A DNA stretch of 64,000 bases from JANNNF01 sp963772935. Its GTDB lineage: Bacteria > Pseudomonadota > Alphaproteobacteria > Rhodobacterales > Rhodobacteraceae. The stretch lies in contig CAVYZK010000002.1 in the NCBI GenBank assembly GCA_963772935.1, positions 186,001 to 250,000 of the forward strand. The letters run 5' to 3'. Below are positions 8,380-18,314 of the stretch, one piece after another. Below the pieces are notes generated by a model. That model ran no database searches and was not told where the DNA came from. It worked only from the letters and a program-made list of their open reading frames with translations. The translations under genes and the position numbers were made by a program. Positions within the stretch are counted from its first letter, which is position 1; each line of letters begins with the position of its first letter.

Positions 8380-9366
8380 TCAAGGCAGGGGGACAGGCCC
8401 GGTTGCAGTTGGTGTGGCAACAGTCGCAGGATCGCCATCCGTTGCCGCCGAAAGCAGCGGGATAAGCTGATCCAGCGCCCAATCAATCGACAGCGGCGAT
8501 TGAAAGCTCATCGCGCCCATCAGTTCGGTATTGGCCCAGATCGCCCGGCCCTCGCGCTCCAGCCGCAGGGTACGCCATGTCGGCAGCGCCTCGATTTCCG
8601 GGCGCACGGGTTCTTCGACCAGCCACAGCAGCACATCCAGATCGAACAGATCAAAGCGTTCGGTACTGACCGTGAAATTGCCACCCTCGCTGGCCATACC
8701 ATCGAATTCGGGCGGGGTAAGGATGCCGAACTTTGCCAGCAACCCGTTCGCACCGTCGCCACTGCGGTAGCCCACAATCTGCCCTGCGGTGAAATAGGCC
8801 GCCGTACCGCGAAGGCCGTTGAATTGCGGGTTGTCGCGCACGGCCTGATCCACCTTGCCGCCGATGCGAGCGATGATCGCTTCGGCCTGAGCTTCGCGCG
8901 CAGTGGCCTGCGCAATCAGCCGCAACTCTGCCTCCCACGGGGCACCCCAGGCCGGATAGCCATCGGGCGGGCCCAGCACGGGTGCTATTTCCGACAGCAG
9001 CGCATAGGTCTGTGCATCCATCGGCGCAAACGAGGCGATGATCAGGTCAGGCTGCATCTCGTAGACCCATTCCACATCAATCTCATACCCTTTCTGCACG
9101 TCGGGCGTGGCCACTGTGGCGATGCGCGCGGCCTCGGCCCAGGGCCAGGTGGCAAACGGATAGTCGCCGAACCAGTCATGCACCCCGACTGGGGCCAGAC
9201 CCAAGGCATAGAGGAAATCCTGTTCATGATAGCCAACAGAAACGATTCGTTTGATCTGCGCCGGGTCCACCACGGTTTCGCCAAAGCGGTGCGTCAGATG
9301 CCGGGTTTCGGCAGCCAGAGTGGCGGGCATCAGCGCAAGCACAGCGCACAGAAGCAAGCGGATCAT
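8380..9366 (-). CDS. Periplasmic iron-siderophore binding protein (FepB/FhuD-type)
   Basis: A 328-residue periplasmic binding protein of the iron-siderophore class. The signal peptide runs from MIRLLLCAVLALMPATLAAE. The mature part begins with ETRHLTHRFGETVV, followed by RIVSVGYHEQDFLYALGLAPVGV and LIIASFAP, as in class III binding proteins. ATG 9366 has AAGGA at good spacing; the in-frame ATG at 9447 would bury the signal peptide. It is divergent from the permease-ATPase genes beginning at 9880 and upstream of the receptor. It hands the siderophore to the FecCD-type permeases. Confidence 0.88.
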   Translation of the reverse strand: MIRLLLCAVLALMPATLAAETRHLTHRFGETVVDPAQIKRIVSVGYHEQDFLYALGLAPVGVHDWFGDYPFATWPWAEAARIATVATPDVQKGYEIDVEWVYEMQPDLIIASFAPMDAQTYALLSEIAPVLGPPDGYPAWGAPWEAELRLIAQATAREAQAEAIIARIGGKVDQAVRDNPQFNGLRGTAAYFTAGQIVGYRSGDGANGLLAKFGILTPPEFDGMASEGGNFTVSTERFDLFDLDVLLWLVEEPVRPEIEALPTWRTLRLEREGRAIWANTELMGAMSFQSPLSIDWALDQLIPLLSAATDGDPATVATPTATGPVPLP

Positions 9367-9879
9367 CGGGCGTTCCTTGCAACGAAAGGGGATAAACGCG
9401 CCTGGCTGTCGGCTTGGCCAAGCGTCGGCTAACCCGATCCGGCGCAACGGTCAAGCAGGGTGAGGGGAACTGGCGTGGGGGTCAAATGGGGGGCCAGAGC
9501 AGGATAAGCCCTCATGAAACCGCCCGTGTTTTCCAACGTGCCTTTCTGACATCCTCCACGAAAGGGAAATGCCCGACCGCCGGGTGGGCAAGCAGCGCCA
9601 GTTCTACGCAGTTTATGGCTCAAGCCATCCCACCGAGGTTCTGCTGGTGACCTTGCAGAATGCCCGCCCGAGGGGGCAATGGGGCATTACCCGGCGCGCG
9701 AAGCACTTGATTCCGGGCAGAATAAGGGTGGTCAGCGAAGGATTTATCCAGATCCAGCTTGCACTATCGTCAACCGGTCTTGGCTTCAAGCAGCGGGCTT
9801 GACCTTCCCCGCCATGCCCTGCAAGTAGGACGCAAGGCAAGCCTGACGCCAGCCGCCCCCGCCAAGGCCGCTGTTCCCC
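9367..9879. other. 513-bp divergent intergenic region of the iron module
   Basis: It separates the binding-protein gene (minus) from the permease gene (plus) and should hold both promoters. It contains G/C-rich inverted repeats: TGCCC (9661-9665) can pair with GGGCA (9674-9678), or AATGCCC (9659-9665) with GGGCATT (9682-9688), which exclude each other. I found no convincing Fur or RirA box, no cobalamin riboswitch core and no convincing gene. Confidence 0.5.
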
Positions 9880-10911
9880 GTGTATTGCCCAAAATCCCCG
9901 ACCGATGTTGCTGATCACGCCTTTGCGCGGCTTGCACTGCGGTGTCTGGGACTTTGGCTTGGGGTGGGGCTGGCTTTGCTGGCGGGCCTGTGCATCGGCG
10001 CGCAGGATTATGCGCCAAGCCTGCTGTGGCAGGCACTGACCCGATTTGACCCGACCGACCCCGCGCAGGCGATTGTGGTAGAGATGCGCTTGCCCCGCGC
10101 AGGCGCTGCGATCGTGGTCGGAGGAGGGCTGGCGGTAGCAGGCGTGCTGATGCAGGCATTGGCCCGCAATCCGCTGGCGGATCCGGGACTGACGGGGGTC
10201 AACGCCGGTGCCGCGCTGGCGGTGGTGGCGGGACTGTGGTTCCTCGGCCCGTTGACCACTGCAGGCACCGCAGGGCTGGCGCTGACCGGTGCCGCGGCGG
10301 CGGTGCTGATCGTGCGGGCATTGGCCGGGGCTGGTGACATAACGCTGCGATTGCCGCTGGCGGGGGCAGCCTTTGCCAGCCTGTGCATGGCCATCGTAGC
10401 CTTTGTGGTTTTGCTGAACCCCGATGCCCGCAACATCTATCGTTTCTGGATGGTCGGCTCTCTGGCGATTGCCAGGGGCCCGGGGCTGGCCTTGTTTGCG
10501 CCGGTGGCGGTCGTGGGGATCGTCCTGGCGATACTGGTGGCGCGGCAGGTTGAAACCCTGATGTTGGGGGACGAGATGGGGGCTGCCCTTGGTCTGCGGG
10601 CAGGACGGGTGCTGAGCCTGTCCTTGGCCGCAATTACCTGCACAGCAGGGGCTGCGGTCGCGGTTGCAGGCCCCGTGGGGTTCATCGGCCTTATCGCACC
10701 CCCACTGGCGCGGCGGTTGTCGGCGGGGGCGGGGCTGACCGGCGTGGTTTTGCTTGCCTGCCCGTTGGGGGCTATCCTGACACTGGTGGCCGACATGGCA
10801 GGGCGGCGGTTGATGCGACCGGCAGAGCTGCCCATCGGTATCGTGCTCGCGGTGGTAGGCGCACCGGTGTTCATGCTGATTGTCCGCCGGATGCTGCGGG
10901 GCACGCCATGA
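9880..10911 (+). CDS. Iron-siderophore ABC transporter permease (FecCD family), first subunit
   Basis: A 343-residue inner-membrane permease with about nine to ten hydrophobic segments. FecCD landmarks are MRLPRAGAAIVVGGGLAVAG near residues 70-88, LARNPLADPGLTGVNAGA near 95-112 and GPVGFIGLIAPPLARR near 263-278. It pairs with the next gene to form the channel. The GTG at 9880 is the likely start; no strong ribosome site is seen, so the exact start is uncertain. Its stop overlaps the next start by four bases (ATGA). Confidence 0.88.
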   Translation: MYCPKSPTDVADHAFARLALRCLGLWLGVGLALLAGLCIGAQDYAPSLLWQALTRFDPTDPAQAIVVEMRLPRAGAAIVVGGGLAVAGVLMQALARNPLADPGLTGVNAGAALAVVAGLWFLGPLTTAGTAGLALTGAAAAVLIVRALAGAGDITLRLPLAGAAFASLCMAIVAFVVLLNPDARNIYRFWMVGSLAIARGPGLALFAPVAVVGIVLAILVARQVETLMLGDEMGAALGLRAGRVLSLSLAAITCTAGAAVAVAGPVGFIGLIAPPLARRLSAGAGLTGVVLLACPLGAILTLVADMAGRRLMRPAELPIGIVLAVVGAPVFMLIVRRMLRGTP

Positions 10912-11861
10912 AGCACTTTGCCCTGCTTGCGGTTACACTGGCCTTTATCGGGGTTGCACTGGCGGCTGGCCGTACATGGATGTCTCCGACTGGTCTGATG
11001 CAGGCCTTGCTGGCAGGGCCCGAAGATGGCGGTATCGTCTGGGCCTTGCGCCTGCCAAGGGTTGTGGTCGGTCTGGTCGCAGGCTTTGGTTTTGGCTGTG
11101 CAGGGGCGGTGTTTCAGACCCTGCTGCGCAATCCGCTGGCCTCGCCGGATGTGATCGGCCTGACGCAATGCGCGGCTTTCGGGGCGGTGGCGGCGCTGTT
11201 GGCAGGCTTGCCGCCGATGCTGGGCGCATGGGCCGGGGGCCTCGCGGCGGTAGGGATGCTGGGCTGGCTGGCGTGGCATCCGCAGGAGGGGGTGGCGGCG
11301 CGCGCTGTGGTGTTGCAAGGCTTGGGCCTGGCCATTCTGGCAGGGGCCGCGACCGAAATGCTGATCCTGGGCGCGGGCGATGGCAACGCGGGTATGGCGC
11401 TGACCTGGCTCAGCGGTACGTTGAACGGGGCGGGCTGGCCCGAGGCAGTGCATGCCCTGTGGCTGGTGCCTCTGATGCTGCCCTTGATGATGGCCGCGCG
11501 GATGCTGGACCGGCTGGAGCTTGGCGACGATCTGGCCCGTGCGCTTGGTTTGCGGGTGGGCCTGCTGCGGGCAGGGTTGGGCCTGACTGCGGCGCTGGTG
11601 GCTGCGGGTGCAGTGGCGCTGTGCGGGCCGCTGGGGTTTGTAGCCCTCGCCTCGGGGCCAGTTGCGCGGCAGATCACCGGGGGGCGGCCCAGCCCCTTGG
11701 CCGCCGGTCTGACCGGGGCAGCCTTTGTGACGCTGGCCGACCTGTTGGCCCGTGCTTTTGCCCCGGCAGCCCTGCTGCCAACCGGGCTTTATACCTCACT
11801 GATCGGTGCGCCGATCCTGATCCTTGTAGTGCGCCGCGCGGCGCGCAGTGATGCCAGCTGA
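10908..11861 (+). CDS. Iron-siderophore ABC transporter permease (FecCD family), second subunit
   Basis: A 317-residue polytopic inner-membrane protein, paralogue of the preceding permease. Landmarks are LRLPRVVVGLVAGFGFGCAG near residues 46-65, LLRNPLASPDVIGLTQ, and GPLGFVALASGPVARQ near 242-257. It is co-translated with the first subunit through ATGA overlap and followed after 12 bases by the ATPase. Several stretches that are usually Gly-rich and tightly conserved read slightly differently, but no break is seen. Confidence 0.88.
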   Translation: MKHFALLAVTLAFIGVALAAGRTWMSPTGLMQALLAGPEDGGIVWALRLPRVVVGLVAGFGFGCAGAVFQTLLRNPLASPDVIGLTQCAAFGAVAALLAGLPPMLGAWAGGLAAVGMLGWLAWHPQEGVAARAVVLQGLGLAILAGAATEMLILGAGDGNAGMALTWLSGTLNGAGWPEAVHALWLVPLMLPLMMAARMLDRLELGDDLARALGLRVGLLRAGLGLTAALVAAGAVALCGPLGFVALASGPVARQITGGRPSPLAAGLTGAAFVTLADLLARAFAPAALLPTGLYTSLIGAPILILVVRRAARSDAS

Positions 11862-11873
11862 AACGGAGCCTTC

Positions 11874-12644
11874 ATGCCCTTTGACCTTCAGGATCTGACA
11901 CTGCGGCTTGGCAAAACCCCGGTGCTGCAAGGCATATCCGGTCGTCTTCCTGTCAGGGGGATCACCGGGATTATCGGGCCCAACGGCTGCGGAAAGACCA
12001 GCTTGTTGCGTTGCCTTGCCGGGGTGCTACGGCCCGATGCGGGCCGGGTTCTGCATGACGGCGTCGATGTGGGCAGCCTGCCGCACCGTCTGCGCGCGCA
12101 AACCATTGCCATGCTGCCGCAAAGCGCCACAGCCCCGCCCGGCCTGACCGTGCGCCAGTTGATCGCGCGGGGGCGCACGCCGTGGCTGCGCCCGTTTCAG
12201 CCGATGTCCCGCGCAGACCATGCTGCCGTGACAGCCGCGCTGGACGCCGTCGGAATGGCCGATCTTGCCGCACAGCCGGTGGAAAGGCTGTCAGGCGGGC
12301 AACGGCAACGGGCATGGATCGGGCTGGTTCTGGCGCAGGCCAGCCGCACCATTCTGCTGGACGAGCCGTTGAATTTTCTGGACCTGCCGCATCAGGCAGA
12401 CCTGTTGCACCTGCTGCGCGGGCTGTCTGCCACCCACAGCGTGGTGATGATCCTGCATGATCTGACCATCGCGGCACGGGTCTGCGACCATGTGCTCGCC
12501 TTGGCAGACGGCAGACTTGTGGCTTCTGGGCCGCCAGCGTCAGTGCTGTCCGAAGGCCCCCTGCGCCAGACATTCGGGATCAGTTTCGATTGCTGGACTT
12601 TGCCTGATGGCGGCAAAACCGTGATCTTGCCCAAGGGATTGTAG
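11874..12644 (+). CDS. Iron-siderophore ABC transporter ATP-binding protein (FecE/FhuC family)
   Basis: A 256-residue cytoplasmic ATPase. Walker A GPNGCGKTS is near residues 36-44, the Q-loop Gln sits in AMLPQSA, the signature is LSGGQRQRAWIG, and Walker B ends in LLDEPLNFLD. The switch His is in ILHDLTIA. Together with the two permeases and the binding protein at 8380 it completes one iron importer. A terminator-like hairpin follows. Confidence 0.9.
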   Translation: MPFDLQDLTLRLGKTPVLQGISGRLPVRGITGIIGPNGCGKTSLLRCLAGVLRPDAGRVLHDGVDVGSLPHRLRAQTIAMLPQSATAPPGLTVRQLIARGRTPWLRPFQPMSRADHAAVTAALDAVGMADLAAQPVERLSGGQRQRAWIGLVLAQASRTILLDEPLNFLDLPHQADLLHLLRGLSATHSVVMILHDLTIAARVCDHVLALADGRLVASGPPASVLSEGPLRQTFGISFDCWTLPDGGKTVILPKGL

Positions 12645-12668
12645 GCGCATTGCGATTGCCGCAAAGGC

Positions 12669-12706
12669 AGCAAGACCCGCTTCACGGGTGATCTGCTGGA
12701 TTTTTT
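12669..12706 (+). terminator. Probable rho-independent terminator after the iron ABC operon
   Basis: An imperfect stem (AGCA..ACCCG pairing with CGGGT..TGCT around a CTTCA loop) is followed by six T residues at 12701-12706. It sits 25 bases after the ATPase stop and before the LexA-controlled promoter of imuA. Confidence 0.5.
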
Positions 12707-12761
12707 AGCCCCATTCCCACTGGCCATCAGCCTTGTTTCAGAGGCCTCAGGGCGATAATAA

Positions 12762-12776
12762 GAACATAAAGTGAAC
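12762..12776. promoter_or_regulatory. LexA (SOS) box of the imuA-imuB-dnaE2 cassette
   Basis: GAAC at 12762-12765, seven bases, then GAAC at 12773-12776. Read on the other strand this is GTTC-N7-GTTC, the direct-repeat LexA box of Alphaproteobacteria, with a perfect match. It lies 28 bases before the imuA ATG at 12804, as expected for repression by LexA and induction by DNA damage. Confidence 0.85.
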
Positions 12777-12803
12777 ATTCCGAGTCGGGGATTACGGTGT
12801 TAC

Positions 12804-13490
12804 ATGCCGCAGGTGGCCAGATTTCCAAAGGCAGAACGCCAGACGGACACCGCCCGAGGAAGGGTGGCCTTGTCCGAAGTGTTCAGCGAAACCTCTGCCG
12901 ATGCCGGGGCGGTCGGGTTTGTTCTGTCGCAGCTTGGCCAATTCGCCGCCCCGCTTTTGTGGATTCAGGATCGGCTGTCAGGCCGGGAAACCGGGCGTCC
13001 TTATATGCCGGGTCTTGGGTCAGATCGTGGAATGGGGCGGGCCATCCTGCTGATGCAGATTTCACGCCCTTCCGATGTGCTGATCGCCGCCGAGGAAGGG
13101 TTACGCTGCAAAGGGCTTTCCGCTGTCATTGCAGAAATCTGGGGCGATCCGCCTGCATTGACGTTTACGGCGACCAAACGTCTGGCGTTACGGGCCGAGG
13201 CAACCGGGGTTCCCTGCTGGCTGATCCGGCATGGTGGCACCGCCGATCTGAGTGCCGCGCGGGACCGTTGGCGCGTCGCCTCGTTGCCCTCATCAGCCAA
13301 TCCAGACGATGCAAAGTCCCCCGGCGAGCCGCGCTGGCGGCTGGAGTTGTTCCGGTCACGCGACAAACAGCCCGGAATCTGGACGGCACAATATGACCGG
13401 GCGGCGGGTCGTGTCGATCTTTCTGCCGCAGTTCCCGATGGACCGGTGGAAAAGACGGGCCGAACACACCGGCAACCCGCAGCCGGATGA
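12804..13490 (+). CDS. imuA: ImuA, SOS mutagenesis accessory protein
   Basis: A 228-residue RecA/SulA-like protein that helps translesion synthesis together with ImuB and DnaE2. Family stretches include LSEVFSE, FVLSQLGQFAAPLLWIQDR, GRPYMPGL, EEGLRCKGLSAVIAEIWGDP and FTATKRLALRAEATGVPCWLIRH. An in-frame GTG at 12771 would place the start inside the LexA box, so ATG 12804 is preferred. The 3' end overlaps imuB by 98 bases in another frame, indicating tight coupling. It is not RecA itself: a full Walker A is absent. Confidence 0.88.
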   Translation: MPQVARFPKAERQTDTARGRVALSEVFSETSADAGAVGFVLSQLGQFAAPLLWIQDRLSGRETGRPYMPGLGSDRGMGRAILLMQISRPSDVLIAAEEGLRCKGLSAVIAEIWGDPPALTFTATKRLALRAEATGVPCWLIRHGGTADLSAARDRWRVASLPSSANPDDAKSPGEPRWRLELFRSRDKQPGIWTAQYDRAAGRVDLSAAVPDGPVEKTGRTHRQPAAG

Positions 13491-14901
13491 TCTGCCCTTT
13501 GCCCTGACGGTCGAAGGGCCGCATGGTCCGGTGATCCATGCGGCGAACCGGGCAGCCCATCTGGCGGGCGTAAGCACAGGGGCGAGGGCGGTGGATATGC
13601 GGGCACTTTGCCCGGCGCTGCGCATGGATTTCGCCGATCCCGGCGGCGACCGTGTGACGTTGGATCATCTGTCGCTTTGGGCGCGACGCTGGTGCCCATG
13701 GACGGCGGTGGATGGGCAGGGGCTGATCCTCGACATCACCGGGTCCGCCCATCTTTGGGGCGGCGAGGCGGCGATGCTGGAGGAGATTGAGGCGCGTCTG
13801 GCGGTGCTGGGGTTTTCTGCACGGCTGGCACTGGCACCCACTTGGGGCGCGGCCTGGGCGCTCGCGCGGTTCGGGCCCGTGCGCGCGATCTGCGCCGATC
13901 CGGCACCTTTGCCAGTCGCGGCCTTGCGGCTGGAGGCCGAGACGGTTCTGCTGTTGCAGCGGCTGGGGCTAAAGACGATTGGCGCGTTGGCTGCGGTGCC
14001 ACGGCTGGCATTGGCACGGCGCTTTGTGCGGGCGGAACTGGCGCAGAACCCGCTTTTGCGGCTGGACCAGTTGACCGGGCATCTGGCTGAACCTCTGGCC
14101 CCGCCCGATGCGCCAGCGGTCTTTCGCGCGGACGCGCGGTTGGCCGAGCCGATCTTTGACCCGACCAATCATCTGGCAGGCCTGTGCCACGATTTGTGCG
14201 CGCAATTGATGGCGGCAGGTCAGGGGGCACGGCAATTGCGGCTTTCGATTTATCGCACGGATGGGGAAATGCGGCGGATCGAGGTGGTGATGGCAGCGCC
14301 AAGCCGTGAGGCCGCGCATCTGATCGTTCTCTTTCGTGACAAGCTGGAAAAGATAGACCCCGGTTTCGGCTTTGATCTGATTTCACTGGAAGCGTCCCGG
14401 GCCGAGCCCTTGGGCGTCGTACAGAACAGTTTTACCGGCGGCACGGATGAGGCGTTGGAGCTGTCGCGTCTGGTGGACAGGCTGGTGGTGCGGTTCGGGG
14501 CGGGCGTGCTGAGCCGCCCCCTGCCGCAAGCCAGCCATATCCCGGAACGCGCCGAACGGCGGGTGGCCCCTTTGGTCACTCCGACCCAAGCGCTTGTTAT
14601 GCCGGCCGAACGCCCCTTGCGCCTGCTGGACCCGGCTGAGGAAATCCGCGTGCTTTACGCGGTGCCGGAAGGGCCGCCTGCGCAGTTTCTGTGGCGACGC
14701 CAGACCCATCGCACGGTGCGCTATGCCGGTCCGGAACGGATTGCCCCGGAATGGTGGCAGGATCAGCCCGGCACAAGGCTGCGCGATTACTTCAAGGTCG
14801 AAGATGCGGCGGGGCGGCGCTACTGGCTCTACCGCGAAGGTTTGCATGATGACGGGCGCGGTGGCGATCCGCGCTGGTTCCTGCACGGGATGTTCGCCTG
14901 A
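13393..14901 (+). CDS. imuB: ImuB, inactive Y-family polymerase-like hub of the mutasome
   Basis: A 502-residue DinB-like protein. It begins RRVVSIFLPQFPMDRW, where active Y-family polymerases carry a catalytic Asp, so catalysis is probably lost as in other ImuB proteins. GLILDITGSAHLWGGE and ALAPTWGAAWALARFG follow, then the helix-hairpin-helix and little-finger regions, and a C-terminal tail. In known systems ImuB binds the beta clamp and recruits ImuA and DnaE2. ATG 13393 lies within imuA; the earlier in-frame start at 13252 adds unrelated residues. Its stop TGA shares bases with the ATG of dnaE2. Confidence 0.9.
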   Translation: MTGRRVVSIFLPQFPMDRWKRRAEHTGNPQPDDLPFALTVEGPHGPVIHAANRAAHLAGVSTGARAVDMRALCPALRMDFADPGGDRVTLDHLSLWARRWCPWTAVDGQGLILDITGSAHLWGGEAAMLEEIEARLAVLGFSARLALAPTWGAAWALARFGPVRAICADPAPLPVAALRLEAETVLLLQRLGLKTIGALAAVPRLALARRFVRAELAQNPLLRLDQLTGHLAEPLAPPDAPAVFRADARLAEPIFDPTNHLAGLCHDLCAQLMAAGQGARQLRLSIYRTDGEMRRIEVVMAAPSREAAHLIVLFRDKLEKIDPGFGFDLISLEASRAEPLGVVQNSFTGGTDEALELSRLVDRLVVRFGAGVLSRPLPQASHIPERAERRVAPLVTPTQALVMPAERPLRLLDPAEEIRVLYAVPEGPPAQFLWRRQTHRTVRYAGPERIAPEWWQDQPGTRLRDYFKVEDAAGRRYWLYREGLHDDGRGGDPRWFLHGMFA

Positions 14902-17900
14902 TGCCGCAGATCGACAATATCCCTCCGCGCCGCATCCTGACCGGGTTTTTCCCGCCAAACCCGCCTGCAGATTATGTGGAACTGGGGGTAACAAGCCCGT
15001 TTTCATTCCTGCGCGGTGCGTCGGATGCGACAGAACTGGTGCTGGCCGCCCATGAACTGGGATATGACGCCCTTGGCATTGCCGACCTGAACACGATGGC
15101 GGGCGTGGTGCGCCTGCATGCCGAAGCACGCAAGACCAATATTCGCCCGATCATCGGCTGCCGCCTGAAGCTGGTCACGGGCGAGGAATTTCTGGCCTAT
15201 CCGCAGGATCGCGCAGCATATGGGCGGCTGTGCGCGCTGCTGTCCAAGGGCAAGATGCAGGGTACAGATGGCGCGTGGCAGGCCAAGGGTATCTGCGATA
15301 TCACGCTGGATGATCTGGTGACCCATGCCGAAGGCGTGCATCTGATCCTTGTCCCGGATGGCGGCGTGGCCAAGCGGCTTGGCCCTTTGCGCCGCCGCCT
15401 GCCAACCCTGCGCCATATTGCGGTCAGCTATCTTTATCGCGGCGACGACCGGGCGCGGATCAACCGGCTGGACAGGCTGGCGCAGGCGCATGGGCTGGGC
15501 ATTCTGGCCACGAATGACGTGCAGTATCACGCACCAGACCGCCGCCCCTTGCAGGATGTGATGACCTGCATCCGCGAAAAGACAACGATTGGCCAGGCGG
15601 GCTTTCTGCTGAACCCCAATGCCGAACGGCATCTGAAATCCCCCGCCGAAATGCAGCGCCTGTTCGCCGACTGGCCGCATGCGATTGTGGCAACCCGCAA
15701 ACTGGCCGATGCCTGCACCTTTGATCTGCGCGAACTGCGCTATGAATACCCGCAAGAAGACCTGCCCCCGGGAACCACCCCGCAATGCCAGTTGGAAAGG
15801 CTGACCTGGGCGGGGGCGGCGGGGCGCTATCCCGCAGGGGTGCCCGCCAAAGTGGACAAGGCGATCCGGCATGAGCTGAACATCATCCGCATCAAGGATA
15901 TTCCGCAGTATTTCCTGACCATCCACGAGATTGTCCTTTACGCCCGGGGCGCGGGCATCCTGTGCCAGGGGCGCGGATCGGCGGCCAATTCCGCCGTTTG
16001 CTATGTGCTGGGCATCACCTCGGTTGATCCGGCCGAACAGGAACTGCTGTTCGAACGCTTCATCAGCCTTGACCGGGACGAGCCGCCCGACATCGACGTC
16101 GATTTCGAACATGAACGCCGCGAGGAGGTGATCCAGCATATCTACAAGAAATACGGCCGCCACCGCGCCGGGCTTTGCGCCACGGTCATCCACTATCGCC
16201 CGCGTTCCGCGATCCGCGAGGTGGGCAAGGCGATGGGCCTGTCCGAAGATGTGACCTCGGCCTTGGCGAAAACGGTCTGGGGCAGCTTTGGCACAGACAT
16301 GGGGCAGAAGAACGTCGATGAGGCCGGGCTTGATCTGACCGACCCGCTGTTGTCGCGCACCATCAAACTGGCCGAACAGATGATCGGCATGCCCCGCCAT
16401 CTGTCGCAGCATGTCGGCGGGTTCATCCTGACCGGCGGGGCCTTTGACCCATACCGTGCCCATCGGCAACGGGGCTATGCCCGACCGCAGCTTTATCGAA
16501 TGGGACAAGGACGATATTGACGAGTTGGGCATCCTCAAGGTCGATATTCTGGCCTTGGGCATGCTGACCTGCATCCGCAAATGCTTTGACCTGCTGCGCG
16601 CCCATTACGGCGTGGACCACGATCTGGCCTCAATCCCGCAGGACGATGCGCTGGTCTATGACATGCTGTGCAAAGGCGACAGCATCGGTGTCTTTCAGGT
16701 CGAAAGCCGCGCCCAGATGAACATGCTGCCCCGTCTGTCGCCCGCGCTGTTTCTACGATCTGGTGATCGAGGTTGCCATCGTCCGCCCCGGCCCGATACA
16801 GGGCGATATGGTCCATCCCTATCTGCGCCGCCGTAGTGGGGTAGAGGCGGTTGAATTGCCATCCCCCCACCCGCCGCATGACCCGGATGAGTTGCGCATT
16901 ATCCTTGGCCGTACCCTTGGCGTGCCGATCTTTCAGGAACAGGCGATGAAGATCGCGATGGAGGCCGCCGAGTTTACATCGCTTGAGGCCAATGAACTGC
17001 GCCGCGCCATGGCCACCTTTCGGTCACGCGGCACCATCGGCAGGCTGGAGGAAACGATGGTCAGCCGGATGATAGACCGCGGCTATGACCCGGATTTCGC
17101 CAAGCGCTGCTTCAACCAGATCAAAGGCTTCGGTGACTATGGCTTTCCCGAAAGCCATGCCGCCAGCTTTGCCCTGCTGGTCTATGTCTCAAGCTGGCTG
17201 AAATGCTATTATCCCGCCGTCTTTGCCGCCGCCCTGCTGAATTCGCAGCCAATGGGTTTTTACGCCCCGTCCCAGATTGTCCGCGACGCCCGCGAACATG
17301 GGGTTGATGTGCGCGCCGTGGATGTGAATTTCAGCGACTGGGACAACACGCTTGAACCCTCGGGCAGCACATGGGCCTTGCGGCTGGGCCTGCGGCAGGT
17401 GAATGGGGTGGCAAAGGCTGGGGCGCAACGGCTGACCACCGCCCGCGACAGCCCGTTCACCGATGTTGAAAGCTTGAAATCACTCACTGGCTTGAACGTT
17501 GCCACAATCCGCAAACTGGCGGCGGCGGATGCGTTCCGCTCTCTGGCCCTCGACCGCCGGGCGGCGCTATGGCAATCGCGCGCCCTGCGGGACGCGCCCG
17601 ACCTGCCGCTGTTCAACGGCGCGCGCGATGAAGGGGCCGAGCCTGTTACAGAGCTGCCCGCGATGCCGATCTGTGAACATGTGGTGGCCGATTATCAGAC
17701 CCTGCGCCTGTCCCTGAAGGCGCATCCGATGTCCTTCCTGCGGGCCAGCATGGCGCGGCAGGGATATTGCACCGCCGCTGATCTGGCCACCCTGCGCAAC
17801 GGCCAGTCCTTGCGTCTTGCCGGTCTGGTGCTGGTCCGCCAACGCCCCGGCAGCGCCAAAGGCGTCTGCTTCATCACGCTGGAGGATGAAACCGGCGTCG

Positions 17901-18187
17901 CCAATCTGGTGGTCTGGCCCAAAGTCATGGCCGCTTTTCGCAAAGTGGTGATGACGGCGCGGCTGCTGCAAGTCACGGGCCGGGTACAGCGCGATCCGGC
18001 GTCAGGCGTGGTGCATGTGGTGGTTGACGCGCTGACCGACCGCAACGATGCCCTGCTGCGCCTGTCAGACAGCCGCCTTGCCCCCCCGCTTTCCCGCGCA
18101 GACGAGGTCGCCCGCCCCATTCCCGATCCCATTCTGGGGCACCCGCGCAATACAAAAATCATCCCGGACTCGCGGGATTTCCATTGA
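14901..18187 (+). CDS. dnaE2: DnaE2, error-prone DNA polymerase (two frameshifts)
   Basis: A C-family polymerase of about 1094 residues if two surplus bases are removed. The N-terminal PHP domain starts near YVELGVTSPFSFLRGAS; the palm contains the acidic motif PDIDVDFEHERR; the C terminus ends SRDFH, typical of DnaE2. The first break is in GGGG at 16437-16440 (ILTGG then PLTHTVPIGN in the next frame). The second is near 16738 (MLPRL then RPRCFYDLVIEVAIVRPGP). Removing one G and one T restores the family sequence. DnaE2 carries out the mutagenic bypass synthesis of the SOS response, guided by ImuA and ImuB. ATG 14901 overlaps the imuB stop. Confidence 0.9.
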
Positions 18188-18314
18188 AACGCATGGAGAT
18201 TTTCTGAAACAGCGGGGACTCGCTGCGCAGCACCAGACTTCCGGTGTGGCGAAGATTGTTCTTCTTTTCTTATTGTGCATATTTTGAACTGCTGCTGCAG
18301 AGACGTATCGCGCG

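Noticed and set aside
9367..9879. Possible cobalamin riboswitch before the FecCD-type genes
   Set aside because: The G/C-rich hairpins lack the conserved B12-box and core; the receptor and esterase point to a siderophore, not vitamin B12.
12771..12803. GTG start for imuA at 12771
   Set aside because: It would put the start codon within the LexA box; ATG 12804 fits operator position and family start better.
16437..16740. Programmed frameshifting in dnaE2
   Set aside because: No slippery heptamer with a following structure is evident, two sites would be needed, and other genes of the window show the same kind of single surplus base.
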